Source: KK5 sp034043675
GTDB taxonomy: Bacteria > Pseudomonadota > Gammaproteobacteria > Burkholderiales > Burkholderiaceae_C
Reading direction: 5' to 3'
DNA: 64,000 bases
NCBI RefSeq assembly: GCF_034043675.1
Contig: NZ_JAXCLA010000001.1
Coordinates: 620,001 to 684,000, forward strand
Every line of letters starts with the position of its first letter. The stretch's first letter is position 1. This document shows positions 51,334-61,006 of this stretch, one piece after another. The notes under the pieces are model-generated. The model was not told the DNA's origin. It worked only from the letters and a program-made list of their open reading frames with translations, and did no database searches. Position numbers and translations under genes: made by a program.

Positions 51334-54300
51334 ATGGCGATGACGGGCGGCATGAAAGCGGGCTTGGCGGCCCTGGTCGTGGCGGCGGCCGCGGGCGGCG
51401 GCTGGTGGTTCTGGCAGAGCCATCCGCACGGCGGCCAGGACCTGGGCTCCACGGCCGAGATCGGCAGCGAACAGGCCTTCGCCTTCATGGACTGCAAGCC
51501 GCGAATGTTCGACGGCTCGCCGGCCATCGCGGTCAGCTTCACCCAGCCGCTGGACCGCAAGCAGGACTTCGGCGCGCTGCTGAAGGCCACCGAGAGCGCG
51601 ATCCCCGACCCCAAGGCCAAGAACCCGTCCACGCCCGATGCCAAGCCGGTCGAGGCCCGCTGGGTGCTCGGCGACAACCCGCGCGTGCTCTACCTGCCCT
51701 ACGTGACGCCGGAGCGGCAGTTCCACATCGCCATCGACGCCGGCGTGGCCGCCACCAACGGCGCGAAGCTGCCGGTGGCGCAAAGCTGCGAGCTGGCCAG
51801 CGAGAGCATGCCGACGAGCTTCTACTTCGCCAGCAAGGGCATCGTGCTGCCGGCCGGGCAGAACGGCGGCCTGCCGGTGATCAGCGTCAACGTGCCCGAG
51901 GTGGACGTGCAGTTCCTGCGCGTGCGGCCCGACGCGCTGCCGCGCTTCCTCGAACAGGTCGGCGGCCGGCGCGAGAACAAGCAGGAGAGCGAGAGCGTCG
52001 ACGCCGGCGAGGACGGCGAAGGCGGCGGCTACTACGGCGACTACTACGACAGCAGCCGCAAGCTCAAGGGCACCGTCGGCGGCTACATCCTCGACGAGCT
52101 GCGGACCATGTCCGACAGCATCTACATCGGCCGCTTCACGACCGACCAGCGACCGAACCGCCGCAACGTCAACTTCCTGCCGGTGGAAAAGATCAAGGAG
52201 CTGCAGGAGCCCGGCATCTACATCGCGGTGATGAGCCAGCCCGGCCGCTTCGGCTGGGACTACCAGGTCACCCACTACTACGTCACCGACATCGGCCTGC
52301 ACCTGCGCCGCCACCTCGACCAGCTGGACGTCTTCGCCACCTCGCTGAAGAAGGGCACGGCCCTGTCGGGCATCGAGCTGACCTTGGTGGACGACGCCGG
52401 CAAGTCGCTGGGCCAGGCCAAGACCGATGGCGACGGCCATGCGGTGTTCAGCGGCCGCAGCGAGCGTGCGCGCGTGCTGCTGGCGCGGCGCGGCGACCAG
52501 GAAATGTCGGTGCTGGCGCTGCGCGATCCGGCGCTGGACCTGTCGGAGTTCGACGCGATCGGCTGGCCCTCGCGCAACAACAAGCTGTTCGTCTACGCCG
52601 GCCGCGACCTGTACCGCCCTGGCGAGAGCTTCCAGGCCTCGATCCTCGCCCGCAACGCGGACGGCCAGTTGCCGGCCAAGCTGACGCCGCTGACGCTGAC
52701 CTTGAAGAAGCCCGACGGCTCCAACGTCTCGAACCAGCTGATCCAGCCGCGCAAGGAAGGCTCAGGCTACTTCCAGCAGACCATCACCCTGCCGCCCGAC
52801 GCGCCCACCGGCACCTGGATGCTGCAGGCCCGCGTCGACCCCGCGGCCAAGCTGCCCGATGCGCAGTGGCCGTTCAAGGTCGAGGAGTTCCTGCCCGAGC
52901 GGATGAAGCTGGACCTGAAAGCGCCCGATGCGGTGCTGAGCGGCGACGAGACCGGCGTGCCGGTGCAGGTCAGCGGCATGTACCTCTACGGTGCGCCGGC
53001 CGCGGGCAACCAGCTGCAGGCCAGCCTCTACACCGAGCGCCAGACCAACCCGCTGGCGCAGAAGCTGCCCGGCTTCATCTTCGGCGACTTCGCCGACGAC
53101 AAGGCCAAGAAGTACGAGAACCTGGAGGCCCAGTCGCTCGACGAGCAGGGCAAGGCCGAGGTGACGCTGGCCCCCGAGTTGGGCGAGCGCAAGTCGCCAA
53201 TGCTGATCCGCGGCAGCTTCAGCTTGCTGGAGTCGGGCGGGCGGCCGGTCGTGCGTTCGATCGAACGCTCGTGGTGGCCGGCGACCAAGCTGGTCGGCAT
53301 CCGGCCGCTGTTCGATCGCAACGTGGCGCCAGAAGGCGCGCTGGCCGAATTCGAAGTCACCCGCGTGGACGCTGCCGGCCGCGTCCAGCCGGCCAAGGAA
53401 CTGCAGGTGCGCCTGGTCTACGAGGAGCGCCAGTGGTACTGGCGCTATGACGACGGCCGCGGCTGGAACTCGGGCTTCAACGTCAGCGAGGAAACCGCCG
53501 ACGCCCGCTCGGTCGCGCTCAGCGGCAAGGACCGCATCAAGATCGCCGTGCCGGTCAAGTACGGCCGCTACCGGCTGGAGGTGACCGACCCCGAGACCAG
53601 CCTGACGACCCGTTACGCCTTCTACGCCGGCTGGGGCGCGCAGGATGCCGACGACGCCGGCAACCGGCCGGACCGCGTCCAGCTGAAGCTGCAGGGCGCG
53701 CCCTTCAAGCCCGGCCAGACCGCGAAGCTGAACATCAAGCCGCCGCATGACGGCGAGGCGCTGCTGACCGTCGAGGGCGACCGCGTGCTGTACCAGAAGC
53801 GCCTGTCCGTCAGCGCCTCGGGCACCGACGTGGAGATCCCGATCGCTGCAGACGATCCGGCCTGGCAGCGCCACGACCTCTACATCACCGTCGCCGCCTT
53901 CCGCCCCGGCAGCCAGGGCGACCAGGTGACGCCGGCGCGCGCGTTGGGCCTCGTCTACCTGCCGCTGGACCGCGAGCAACGCAAGATCAAGATCGCCCTC
54001 ACCGCGCCGCCCAAGACGCGGCCCGAGACCGAGCTGCCGGTCAAGGTCAGCGCGCCGGCGCTGGCCGGCAAGCCGGCGATCGTCACCGTCTCGGCGGTGG
54101 ACGTGGGCATCCTGAACATCACCCGCTACAAGACGCCGGACCCGGTCGACTTCTTCTTCGGCAAGCACCGCTACGACGCCGACATCCTCGACCTCTACGG
54201 CAAGCTGATCGAGAAGATGGACGGCACCGCGGCCAAGCAGCGCTTCGGCGGCGACGCCGGCAAGCGCGACACGCAGAGCATGCCGCGCAAGGTGCTGCTG

Positions 54301-56448
54301 GTGGACCTGTTCTCCGGCCCGGTGACCCTGGACGCCAAGGGCGAGGCCAACATCAAGCTGAAGCTGCCGGACTTCAACGGCACCTTGCGGCTGATGGCCG
54401 TGGTGTCCAGCGCCGACAGCTACGGCAGCACGCAGGCCGAGACGGTCGTCGCCGCGCCGCTGGTGGCCGAGCTGAACCTGCCGCGCTTCATCGCGCCGGG
54501 CGACACGGCCACGATCGCGCTGGACCTGACCAATCTCTCCGGCAGCACGCAGACCATCAACGTCCAGGTGGACGCCAGCGGCCCGCTGAAGATCACCGGC
54601 AAGCCCGAGCCGGTGACCCTGGCCGACAAGAAACGCCAGATCCTGAAGCTGCAGGCCCAGGCCACCGATGCCTACGGCCTCGCGCCGATCAAGCTGACCG
54701 TCAGCGCCGGCGACCTGAAGCTCACGCGCGAGGCCGCGCTGCAGGTACAGCCGGCCACGCCGCTGACGCGCAGCATCGTCCGCCAGCGCCTGGAGCCCGG
54801 CGCCACGATGAAGCTCGACGCCGCCGCGCTGGACAGCTACTGGCCCGGCTCGGCCGCGATGAGCGTGACCCTGTCGTCCTCGCCGCCGATCGACATCCGC
54901 GCCCAGGTGCAGGGCCTGCTCACCTACCCCTACGGCTGCCTGGAGCAGACCACCAGCAGCGCCTATCCGCTGCTCTACATCGACGAGGCGGCGGCCGACA
55001 GCTTCAAGTTGAAGGGCATCTCCCGCGAGGAGCGCGCCAAGCGGCTGGACGAAGGCTTCGCGCGGCTCTCGGCGATGCAACAGGCCAAGGGCGGCTTCGG
55101 CCTGTGGTCGGCATCGAGCCCGTACGAGGCCTGGCTCAGCGCCTACGTCACCGGCTTCCTGCAGGACGCACGCGCGGCCGGCTTCAACGTGCCGGAGGCG
55201 ATGCTGAAGCATTCGCTCGACTCGCTGACCGAGCAGTTCCAGCGCGCGCCCGGCTACCAGCTGCAGCCGCCCAAGGAAGTCGCCCGTGATGCCAAGGGCC
55301 GCATCTCGGACTACCGCGCCGTGGAGGCGCTGCGGCAAGCGCACCAGCGCTTCGCGGAGGCCGCTTTCGCCGGCTACGTGCTGGCCCGCGAACAGAAGGC
55401 GCCGCTGGCCACCTTGCGTACCCTGTTCGACCAGTGGCGCGGCAACGCACGCTCGCCGCTGCCGCTGCTGCAACTGGGCATCGCGCTGCAGCTGATGGGC
55501 GACGAGGCACGCGCCAAGGTCGCCATCGACGAGGCGATGAAGAAGCCCTACGGCCTGCAGCTGCAGACCGCCTCCGACGACGGCAGCGGCTACTACGACT
55601 ACTGGAACGACTGGCTCGGCGACTACGGCTCGCGCGTGCGCGACTACGCGCTGGGCTACGCGCTGATGCATCGCCACAAGATCGCGCATGAGCGCCGCGA
55701 GGGCCTGCTGTTCGACCTGGCCGCCGACTTCCAGCGCCGCAGCTATTACTCGACGCAGGAGCGGCTCGCGCTGTTCCTCGCCGTGTACAGCGCGCGCGGC
55801 GCGGCGGACGGCAAGGGCTGGAAGGCCGAGCTGGACGGCCAGGCGCTGAGCGGCAAGGATTCGTTGCAGCAGCCCGTCACCGCCGAACGCCTGAAGGCCG
55901 GCGCCACCTTGCGCAACGACGGCGATGCGCCGCTGTTCGTCGAGGCCGCGGCGCAGGGCTATCCGGTCAAGCCACCGGTGCCGCAGGCCGACGCGATCAC
56001 GATCGAGCGCGAGCTGTTCGACACCAAGGGCCAGTCGGTGTCGGGCAAGCGCGACTTCGCCACCGGCGACCTGCTGATCGTGCGCCTGCGCGTGACAGCC
56101 AAGCAGCAGATGAACGACGGCCTGGTCGTCGACCGCATCCCGGCCGGCTTCGAGGTGGAGAACCTTACCCTCAGCCAGGGCCCGCAGGGCGGCGAGTTCG
56201 CCGTGCAGGGCACCAACATCGCCGAGGCCAACGCGAACCCGCGCATCGTCCACACCGAGTACCGCGACGACCGCTTCGTCGCCGCGGCCAAGCTGGGCCG
56301 CGAGAAGCTGGAGGTGTTCTACCTGGTGCGCGCGGTGACGCCGGGCCACTACGTCGTGCCGGCACCGTACGCGGAAGACATGTACCGGCCCGAGCTGCGC
56401 GGCATCGGCAAGGCCGAGGCGGACATCAACGTCATCGACCGGCGATGA
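51334..56448 (+). CDS. Bacterial alpha-2-macroglobulin
   Basis: A 1704-residue protease-trapping protein of the periplasm. It is anchored by an N-terminal helix (about 7-27) and has no lipobox Cys, unlike the YfhM lipoprotein type. MG-type domains follow, including the MG2-like LFVYAGRDLYRPGESFQASILARNADGQ region. The thioester motif is intact: GCLEQ with Cys1202 and Gln1205 in TYPYGCLEQTTSS. A Gly/Tyr/Asp-rich insert occurs near 212-245. The family pairs with PbpC, thought to repair peptidoglycan while A2M traps invading proteases. Here pbpC is 1.6 kb away because an unrelated gene lies between them. Confidence 0.93.
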   Translation: MAMTGGMKAGLAALVVAAAAGGGWWFWQSHPHGGQDLGSTAEIGSEQAFAFMDCKPRMFDGSPAIAVSFTQPLDRKQDFGALLKATESAIPDPKAKNPSTPDAKPVEARWVLGDNPRVLYLPYVTPERQFHIAIDAGVAATNGAKLPVAQSCELASESMPTSFYFASKGIVLPAGQNGGLPVISVNVPEVDVQFLRVRPDALPRFLEQVGGRRENKQESESVDAGEDGEGGGYYGDYYDSSRKLKGTVGGYILDELRTMSDSIYIGRFTTDQRPNRRNVNFLPVEKIKELQEPGIYIAVMSQPGRFGWDYQVTHYYVTDIGLHLRRHLDQLDVFATSLKKGTALSGIELTLVDDAGKSLGQAKTDGDGHAVFSGRSERARVLLARRGDQEMSVLALRDPALDLSEFDAIGWPSRNNKLFVYAGRDLYRPGESFQASILARNADGQLPAKLTPLTLTLKKPDGSNVSNQLIQPRKEGSGYFQQTITLPPDAPTGTWMLQARVDPAAKLPDAQWPFKVEEFLPERMKLDLKAPDAVLSGDETGVPVQVSGMYLYGAPAAGNQLQASLYTERQTNPLAQKLPGFIFGDFADDKAKKYENLEAQSLDEQGKAEVTLAPELGERKSPMLIRGSFSLLESGGRPVVRSIERSWWPATKLVGIRPLFDRNVAPEGALAEFEVTRVDAAGRVQPAKELQVRLVYEERQWYWRYDDGRGWNSGFNVSEETADARSVALSGKDRIKIAVPVKYGRYRLEVTDPETSLTTRYAFYAGWGAQDADDAGNRPDRVQLKLQGAPFKPGQTAKLNIKPPHDGEALLTVEGDRVLYQKRLSVSASGTDVEIPIAADDPAWQRHDLYITVAAFRPGSQGDQVTPARALGLVYLPLDREQRKIKIALTAPPKTRPETELPVKVSAPALAGKPAIVTVSAVDVGILNITRYKTPDPVDFFFGKHRYDADILDLYGKLIEKMDGTAAKQRFGGDAGKRDTQSMPRKVLLVDLFSGPVTLDAKGEANIKLKLPDFNGTLRLMAVVSSADSYGSTQAETVVAAPLVAELNLPRFIAPGDTATIALDLTNLSGSTQTINVQVDASGPLKITGKPEPVTLADKKRQILKLQAQATDAYGLAPIKLTVSAGDLKLTREAALQVQPATPLTRSIVRQRLEPGATMKLDAAALDSYWPGSAAMSVTLSSSPPIDIRAQVQGLLTYPYGCLEQTTSSAYPLLYIDEAAADSFKLKGISREERAKRLDEGFARLSAMQQAKGGFGLWSASSPYEAWLSAYVTGFLQDARAAGFNVPEAMLKHSLDSLTEQFQRAPGYQLQPPKEVARDAKGRISDYRAVEALRQAHQRFAEAAFAGYVLAREQKAPLATLRTLFDQWRGNARSPLPLLQLGIALQLMGDEARAKVAIDEAMKKPYGLQLQTASDDGSGYYDYWNDWLGDYGSRVRDYALGYALMHRHKIAHERREGLLFDLAADFQRRSYYSTQERLALFLAVYSARGAADGKGWKAELDGQALSGKDSLQQPVTAERLKAGATLRNDGDAPLFVEAAAQGYPVKPPVPQADAITIERELFDTKGQSVSGKRDFATGDLLIVRLRVTAKQQMNDGLVVDRIPAGFEVENLTLSQGPQGGEFAVQGTNIAEANANPRIVHTEYRDDRFVAAAKLGREKLEVFYLVRAVTPGHYVVPAPYAEDMYRPELRGIGKAEADINVIDRR

Positions 56449-56449
56449 A

Positions 56450-58006
56450 ATGATTGCAAGCAACAAACTCCCCATCAACCTCGACGATCTGCTGCGCCAG
56501 CGCACGGTCGAGGGGGAGCGCATCGAATACAAGGCCGGCTTGAACCCGGATGCGATCATCCGCACCCTCTGCGCATTCGCCAACGATTTCGAGAATCTGG
56601 GCGGCGGCTATGTGGTGATCGGGCAGGACTGCGATGCCGACGGCAGACCGGTCTTTCCCCCGGTCGGCCTGCCCGACAAGCAGCTCGACAGAATCCAGCG
56701 CGAACTGCTGGCGCATTGCCAGTTGATCCAGCCGCCGTATTTCCCGATATTGAGTCTCGAAGTCGTCGAAGGCCGCAACTTGATCGTGCTGCAAGCACCG
56801 GGCGGGCAGACGCGCCCCTACAAGGCGCCGGAAGCAGTCACGGCCAGCAAGAAGACGTGGCGTTACTACATCCGCCGCTACAGCAGCACGGTCGAGGCCA
56901 AGGGCGAGACCGAGCAGGAACTGATGAGCCTGGCGGCCAAGGTGCCGTTCGACGATCGCTTCAACCAATTCGCGCGCGTCGATGATCTCGCCAAGGCCTT
57001 GATGCAGGACTTCCTGGAGGAAGTCGGTAGCGCGCTGGCGATGGATGCGCCGGGGCTTTCCGTCGAGGCACTGGGTCGGCAGATGAACGTGGCGGGCGGC
57101 CCGACTGAATCGCCCTGGTCCAAGAACGTGGGGCTGCTGTTCTTCAACGAAACGCCGGAACGGTTCTTCCCCGGCGTGCAGATCGACGTGGTCTGGTTTC
57201 CCGAAGGTGCGGGCGGCGACCGCTTCGACGAAAAGATATTCAAGGGGCCGCTGGCGCGAATGACGCGCGAGGCGCTGGGCTATATCGAGCGCAATTTTCT
57301 GCACGAGACGGTCATCAAGCACCCGGACCGGGCCGAAGCGACGCGGCTCTGGAACTTTCCCTATGCAGCCATCGAGGAGGCCGTGGTCAACGCCGTGTAT
57401 CACCGCTCCTACGAGGAGCGCGAACCCATCGAAGTGCGCATCAGCCATGAGGAACTGGTGGTGGTGAGCTACCCCGGCCCGGACAGATCGATCCGCATGG
57501 AAGACCTGAAGGCGGGCCGCGCCGTCAGCCGCCGCTACCGCAACCGGCGCGTCGGTGAGTTCCTGAAGGAACTGCAGATGACCGAAGGGCGCTCCACCGG
57601 CATCCCGAAGATCCTCAAAGAGATGGCGGCCAACGGCTCGCCTGCGCCGCTGTTCGAGACGGATGATGATCGGCTGGCGTTCGTGATCCGGCTGCCGAGG
57701 CATCCTCTGGCCCTGGTCCCCACTGACACCCCGCAAGTTACCCCGCAAGTTACCCCGCAAGTTACCCGGCAAATCGCGGCGCTGCTGACAGTGGTCGATG
57801 GCGACGTCACGCGGCAGGCCATGCAGCAAGCATTGGGACTGGCCGACCGCGAACACTTCCGCAAGACGTACCTGACCCCGGCACTGGAACAGGGCTTCAT
57901 CGAAATGACCCTGCCCGACAAGCCCCTCAGCAGCAAGCAGCGCTACCGCCTGACGGCCATCGGGCGGCAGTGGCTGAAAGCGCATCCCGGCGGGGATTCG
58001 GCCTGA
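56450..58006 (+). CDS. AlbA_2/GHKL-ATPase DNA-binding protein (RecG-like regulator family)
   Basis: A 518-residue cytosolic protein. The N-terminal third is an AlbA_2 (Schlafen-like) domain: GERIEYKAGLNPDAIIRTLCAFAND, then GGGYVVIGQD. The middle region has a GHKL-type ATPase signature (AIEEAVVNAVYHRSYEEREPIEVRI, then GRSTGIPKILKEMAANGSP). A hinge with three exact TPQV repeats leads to a winged-helix C-terminal domain. Such proteins are annotated as transcriptional regulators or ATP-dependent helicase-like. The ATG lies two bases after the A2M stop, and pbpC starts 28 bases after its end. It looks inserted into the A2M-pbpC unit. Confidence 0.85.
   Translation: MIASNKLPINLDDLLRQRTVEGERIEYKAGLNPDAIIRTLCAFANDFENLGGGYVVIGQDCDADGRPVFPPVGLPDKQLDRIQRELLAHCQLIQPPYFPILSLEVVEGRNLIVLQAPGGQTRPYKAPEAVTASKKTWRYYIRRYSSTVEAKGETEQELMSLAAKVPFDDRFNQFARVDDLAKALMQDFLEEVGSALAMDAPGLSVEALGRQMNVAGGPTESPWSKNVGLLFFNETPERFFPGVQIDVVWFPEGAGGDRFDEKIFKGPLARMTREALGYIERNFLHETVIKHPDRAEATRLWNFPYAAIEEAVVNAVYHRSYEEREPIEVRISHEELVVVSYPGPDRSIRMEDLKAGRAVSRRYRNRRVGEFLKELQMTEGRSTGIPKILKEMAANGSPAPLFETDDDRLAFVIRLPRHPLALVPTDTPQVTPQVTPQVTRQIAALLTVVDGDVTRQAMQQALGLADREHFRKTYLTPALEQGFIEMTLPDKPLSSKQRYRLTAIGRQWLKAHPGGDSA
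57728..57775 (+). repeat. 12-base tandem repeat inside the AlbA_2 gene
   Basis: Three identical 12-base units at 57728-57739, 57740-57751 and 57752-57763 encode TPQV three times; a decayed fourth unit (57764-57775) encodes TRQI. The count could change by slippage without shifting the reading frame, altering hinge length between the ATPase and winged-helix domains. Confidence 0.85.
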
Positions 58007-58034
58007 ACCACCCGCCACCCTCGGCACACAGCGC

Positions 58035-60386
58035 ATGAAAAGACATTGGGCCAAGCTGGCAGCGATCGGCGGCGGCACAGCTGCCGCGCTGGTGCTTGCG
58101 CTGGACCTCGCCTTCCCGCTGCCGCGGATGGCAAGACCCGACCCCGGGCCCGGCCAGTCCACGTTGGTCGTGCTGGCCGCGGACGGCACCCCACTGCGGG
58201 CCTGGGCCAGCGAAGACGGGGCGCTGCGGCATCCGGTCACGCTGGCCGAGGTGTCGCCGCTGTACCTGCAGGCACTGCTGAACTACGAAGACCGGGCCTT
58301 CCGCTGGCATCCCGGCGTCAACCCGAAGGCGCTGGCGCGCGCGGCCTGGCAATGGGCGCGGCACGGCCACATCGTCTCGGGCGGCTCCACGCTGACGATG
58401 CAGGTGGCGCGCATCGTCGACCCCGGCGTGCAGGGCAAGAGCGTCGGTGCCAAGCTGCGCCAGATCCTGCGCGCGCTGCAGCTGGAACTGCACCTCAGCA
58501 AGGACGAGATCCTCACGCTGTACCTGAACCAGGCGCCGATGGGCGGCATGATCGAAGGCGTCGAGATGGCGAGCCGCGCCTACCTCGGCAAGCCCGCCAA
58601 GGACCTGAGCCATGCCGAGGCGGCGCTCCTGACCGCGATGCCGCAATCGCCCTCGCGGCTGCGCCCCGACCGCGCCGCCGCCCGGGCCCAGGCGGCGCGC
58701 GACAAGGTGCTGGACCGCATGCAGACGCGCGGCGTCTGGGATGCCGCGACGGTGAAGGACGCCAAGCTCGAACGGGTCTTCGCCCCGCCCCTTCGGGCGC
58801 AATGGCTCGCCCCGCTGGCCGCCGAGCGGCTGCGCCAGCAGCGCCGGCCGGACGAGGACGCGCTGATCCGCACCACGATCGACGCCGGCCTGCAGATGCG
58901 CCTGGAGCAGGTGCTGGCCGACCGCATCGGCGTGCTGCCGGTCAAGGTGTCGATCGCCGCGCTGATCGTCGAGAACGAGCACGCCGAGATCCGCGCCTAC
59001 GCCGGCTCGGTCGACTTCGGCGACGCCAGCCGCGCCGCACATGTCGACATGGTGCGCGGCCTGCGCTCGCCCGGCTCGACCCTGAAACCGTTTCTCTACG
59101 CGATGGCGCTGGACCAGGGCCTGATCCACTCGGAGAGCCTGCTGATCGACGCGCCGCAGAACTTCGGCGGCTACGCACCCGGCAACTTCCAGGCCGATTT
59201 CTCCGGCCCGGTCAGCGTCAGCGAGGCGCTGCAGCGCTCGCTGAACGTGCCGGCCGTGGACGTGCTGGAACGGCTCGGCCCGGCGCGCTTCGCCGCGCGG
59301 TTGCGCACGGCGGGTCTGCGCCTGCGCCTGCCGCAGGACGCCCAGCCCAACCTGAGCCTGATCCTGGGCGGCGGCAGCACGAACCTGGAGGAACTGGTCG
59401 GCGCCTACACCGCCTTCGCACGACGCGGCATCGCTGTGCGACCCCGGCTGCGCGAGAGCGAGCCGCTGGTCGAGACGCCGCTTGTCAGCGAAGGCGCGGC
59501 CTTCATCGTGCGCGAGATCCTCGAGAACGGCGGCCGCCCCGGCGCCCCCTTCCGCGAAAGCGAGCAGCGCATCGCCTGGAAGACCGGCACCAGCTTCGGC
59601 TTCCGCGATGCCTGGGCCGTCGGCGTGACCGACCGCTACACCATCGGCATCTGGATGGGCCGCCCCGACGGCACGCCCAACCCCGGCCACTTCGGCGCCA
59701 ACAGCGCCGCCCCACTGATGAAAGACATCGCCGCCACGCTCGGCCCGCAACAACTGGCCCCGCGCCGCGTGCCCGCCACCGTCAAGGCCGTGCCCGTCTG
59801 CTGGCCGCTGGGCCTGGCCGAGAACCTCACCGCCCCTGCAGAGTGCCTGCAGCACCGCCTGGCCTGGACCTTGGACGGCAGCACGCCGCCCACGCTGCCC
59901 GACCGCCTCAGCGGCACCGGCCTGATCGACGTCGCCTGGGTCGACCGGCAGGGCCGCCGCACGCGGCCGGATTGCGCGGCTGCCAGCGTCGAACCCGAAC
60001 GCGTTGAATTCGCCCGCTGGCCCACGCTGGTGCAGCCCTGGATCGAGCCGGACGAACGCAGCCCCGTCGAACGCCTCGCCTGGTCCGGCGACTGTGCGCC
60101 ACGCACCGCGACGCAAGGCCTGCGCATCGTCGGTCTGGAACCCGGCTCGGTGCTCCGGCCCGCGCCGGGGCATCGGCAGGTGGAGCTGGCTCTGCAGGCG
60201 GTCGGCGCGCAGCAGGGGCTCAGCTGGCTGTTGAACGGACAGGCAGTGGGCGGGGTCGGCGCGAACGGCGGCGGGCCGCTGAAGCTCACGCTGGCGCGTG
60301 CGGGATCGCAGTCGCTGACGGCTCTGGACGGACGCGGGCGCTATGCGCAGGTGAAGTTCAGTGTGCAGATGCCATCGGCGCCATGA
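58035..60386 (+). CDS. pbpC: Penicillin-binding protein 1C
   Basis: A 783-residue bifunctional peptidoglycan synthase. One N-terminal membrane anchor (8-28). The GT51 domain has the catalytic Glu85 (NYEDRAFRWHPG) and GGSTLTMQVAR (116-126). The transpeptidase domain has SxxK at Ser348-Lys351 (SPGSTLKP), SxN at 402-404 (SLN) and KTG at 516-518. A BiPBP_C domain forms the last ~90 residues. These are all the motifs of an active enzyme. It is normally encoded directly after the alpha-2-macroglobulin gene; here the AlbA_2 gene intervenes. Overlaps the next gene by ATGA. Confidence 0.95.
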   Translation: MKRHWAKLAAIGGGTAAALVLALDLAFPLPRMARPDPGPGQSTLVVLAADGTPLRAWASEDGALRHPVTLAEVSPLYLQALLNYEDRAFRWHPGVNPKALARAAWQWARHGHIVSGGSTLTMQVARIVDPGVQGKSVGAKLRQILRALQLELHLSKDEILTLYLNQAPMGGMIEGVEMASRAYLGKPAKDLSHAEAALLTAMPQSPSRLRPDRAAARAQAARDKVLDRMQTRGVWDAATVKDAKLERVFAPPLRAQWLAPLAAERLRQQRRPDEDALIRTTIDAGLQMRLEQVLADRIGVLPVKVSIAALIVENEHAEIRAYAGSVDFGDASRAAHVDMVRGLRSPGSTLKPFLYAMALDQGLIHSESLLIDAPQNFGGYAPGNFQADFSGPVSVSEALQRSLNVPAVDVLERLGPARFAARLRTAGLRLRLPQDAQPNLSLILGGGSTNLEELVGAYTAFARRGIAVRPRLRESEPLVETPLVSEGAAFIVREILENGGRPGAPFRESEQRIAWKTGTSFGFRDAWAVGVTDRYTIGIWMGRPDGTPNPGHFGANSAAPLMKDIAATLGPQQLAPRRVPATVKAVPVCWPLGLAENLTAPAECLQHRLAWTLDGSTPPTLPDRLSGTGLIDVAWVDRQGRRTRPDCAAASVEPERVEFARWPTLVQPWIEPDERSPVERLAWSGDCAPRTATQGLRIVGLEPGSVLRPAPGHRQVELALQAVGAQQGLSWLLNGQAVGGVGANGGGPLKLTLARAGSQSLTALDGRGRYAQVKFSVQMPSAP

Positions 60387-60814
60387 CACCAATCTCCCTC
60401 CGTGCACGCCTGACATTTGCCCTGCTTGGCGCAGCGACATTCACCCCTGCCCACAGCGCAACAAGGTGCGCGCCCGGATTTGTGGAGTTCATTTCCAAGT
60501 TCGAGCGCGGCGTCATCGACCAGACCGAGCACACGAAATTTCCGTTGCGCTATTCGCTGCTGGACAGCGACGGTCCGGAACTCACACGCAAGGTGCTCTG
60601 GCTCGATCAAAGTCGTGCGGCGACGTTCGAATCGTTCCCCAGCCCGGAAGATCAGGCTCGCCTCCACGTTAAACGAGCATTCGTCAGGGACAAAACGGGC
60701 CGCTGCGCAGTCAAGCTCAATGTCGAGAACTCCGACATATACGCCATGACTTTCACGTTTGCGAGATGGAACAAGACGTGGCGTCTTGTGGAGATCGATG
60801 ATGATTCATTGTGA
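60383..60814 (+). CDS. Exported hypothetical protein
   Basis: A 143-residue protein with a signal peptide (about 1-25, ending AHS-A) and a mature part of alpha/beta character ending in TFTFARWNKTWRLVEIDDDS. Two cysteines (RCAPGF and GRCAVKL) could pair in the periplasm. It resembles small DUF4348-type or NTF2-like periplasmic proteins but not well enough to name. The start overlaps the pbpC stop by ATGA, so it is coupled to pbpC. Base composition drops in GC from here on. Confidence 0.7.
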   Translation: MTPISLRARLTFALLGAATFTPAHSATRCAPGFVEFISKFERGVIDQTEHTKFPLRYSLLDSDGPELTRKVLWLDQSRAATFESFPSPEDQARLHVKRAFVRDKTGRCAVKLNVENSDIYAMTFTFARWNKTWRLVEIDDDSL

Positions 60815-60897
60815 GAACTCACTCGACCTATCGAATCTCTCGACCGAAGGCATCCCGCTCATTGCTTGCTTTCGAAGCCACCCGTTGAATTTCGCAT

Positions 60898-60936
60898 GAG
60901 GCCGCAGGATCACAGATAGGCCGTCGCTGCGGCCTC
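60898..60936. repeat. 10-bp inverted repeat in the pbpC-trhA gap
   Basis: GAGGCCGCAG (60898-60907) and CTGCGGCCTC (60927-60936) are perfect inverted arms with a 19-base loop. No T-run follows, so termination is only a possibility. It lies in the 192-base gap after the pbpC-linked gene; the rest of that gap holds no gene or clear promoter. Confidence 0.5.
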
Positions 60937-61006
60937 GTCCGCTCAAGTCCCACGGCCAGATTCAGTTCGGCCATAGCGTGCCAGCGCCACGTGCACAATC
61001 GTCCGC

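Noticed and set aside
56450..58006. Reading the AlbA_2 gene as part of a phage-defence island.
   Set aside because: It is a single gene within an otherwise normal cell-wall locus, without nuclease, toxin or other defence genes near it.
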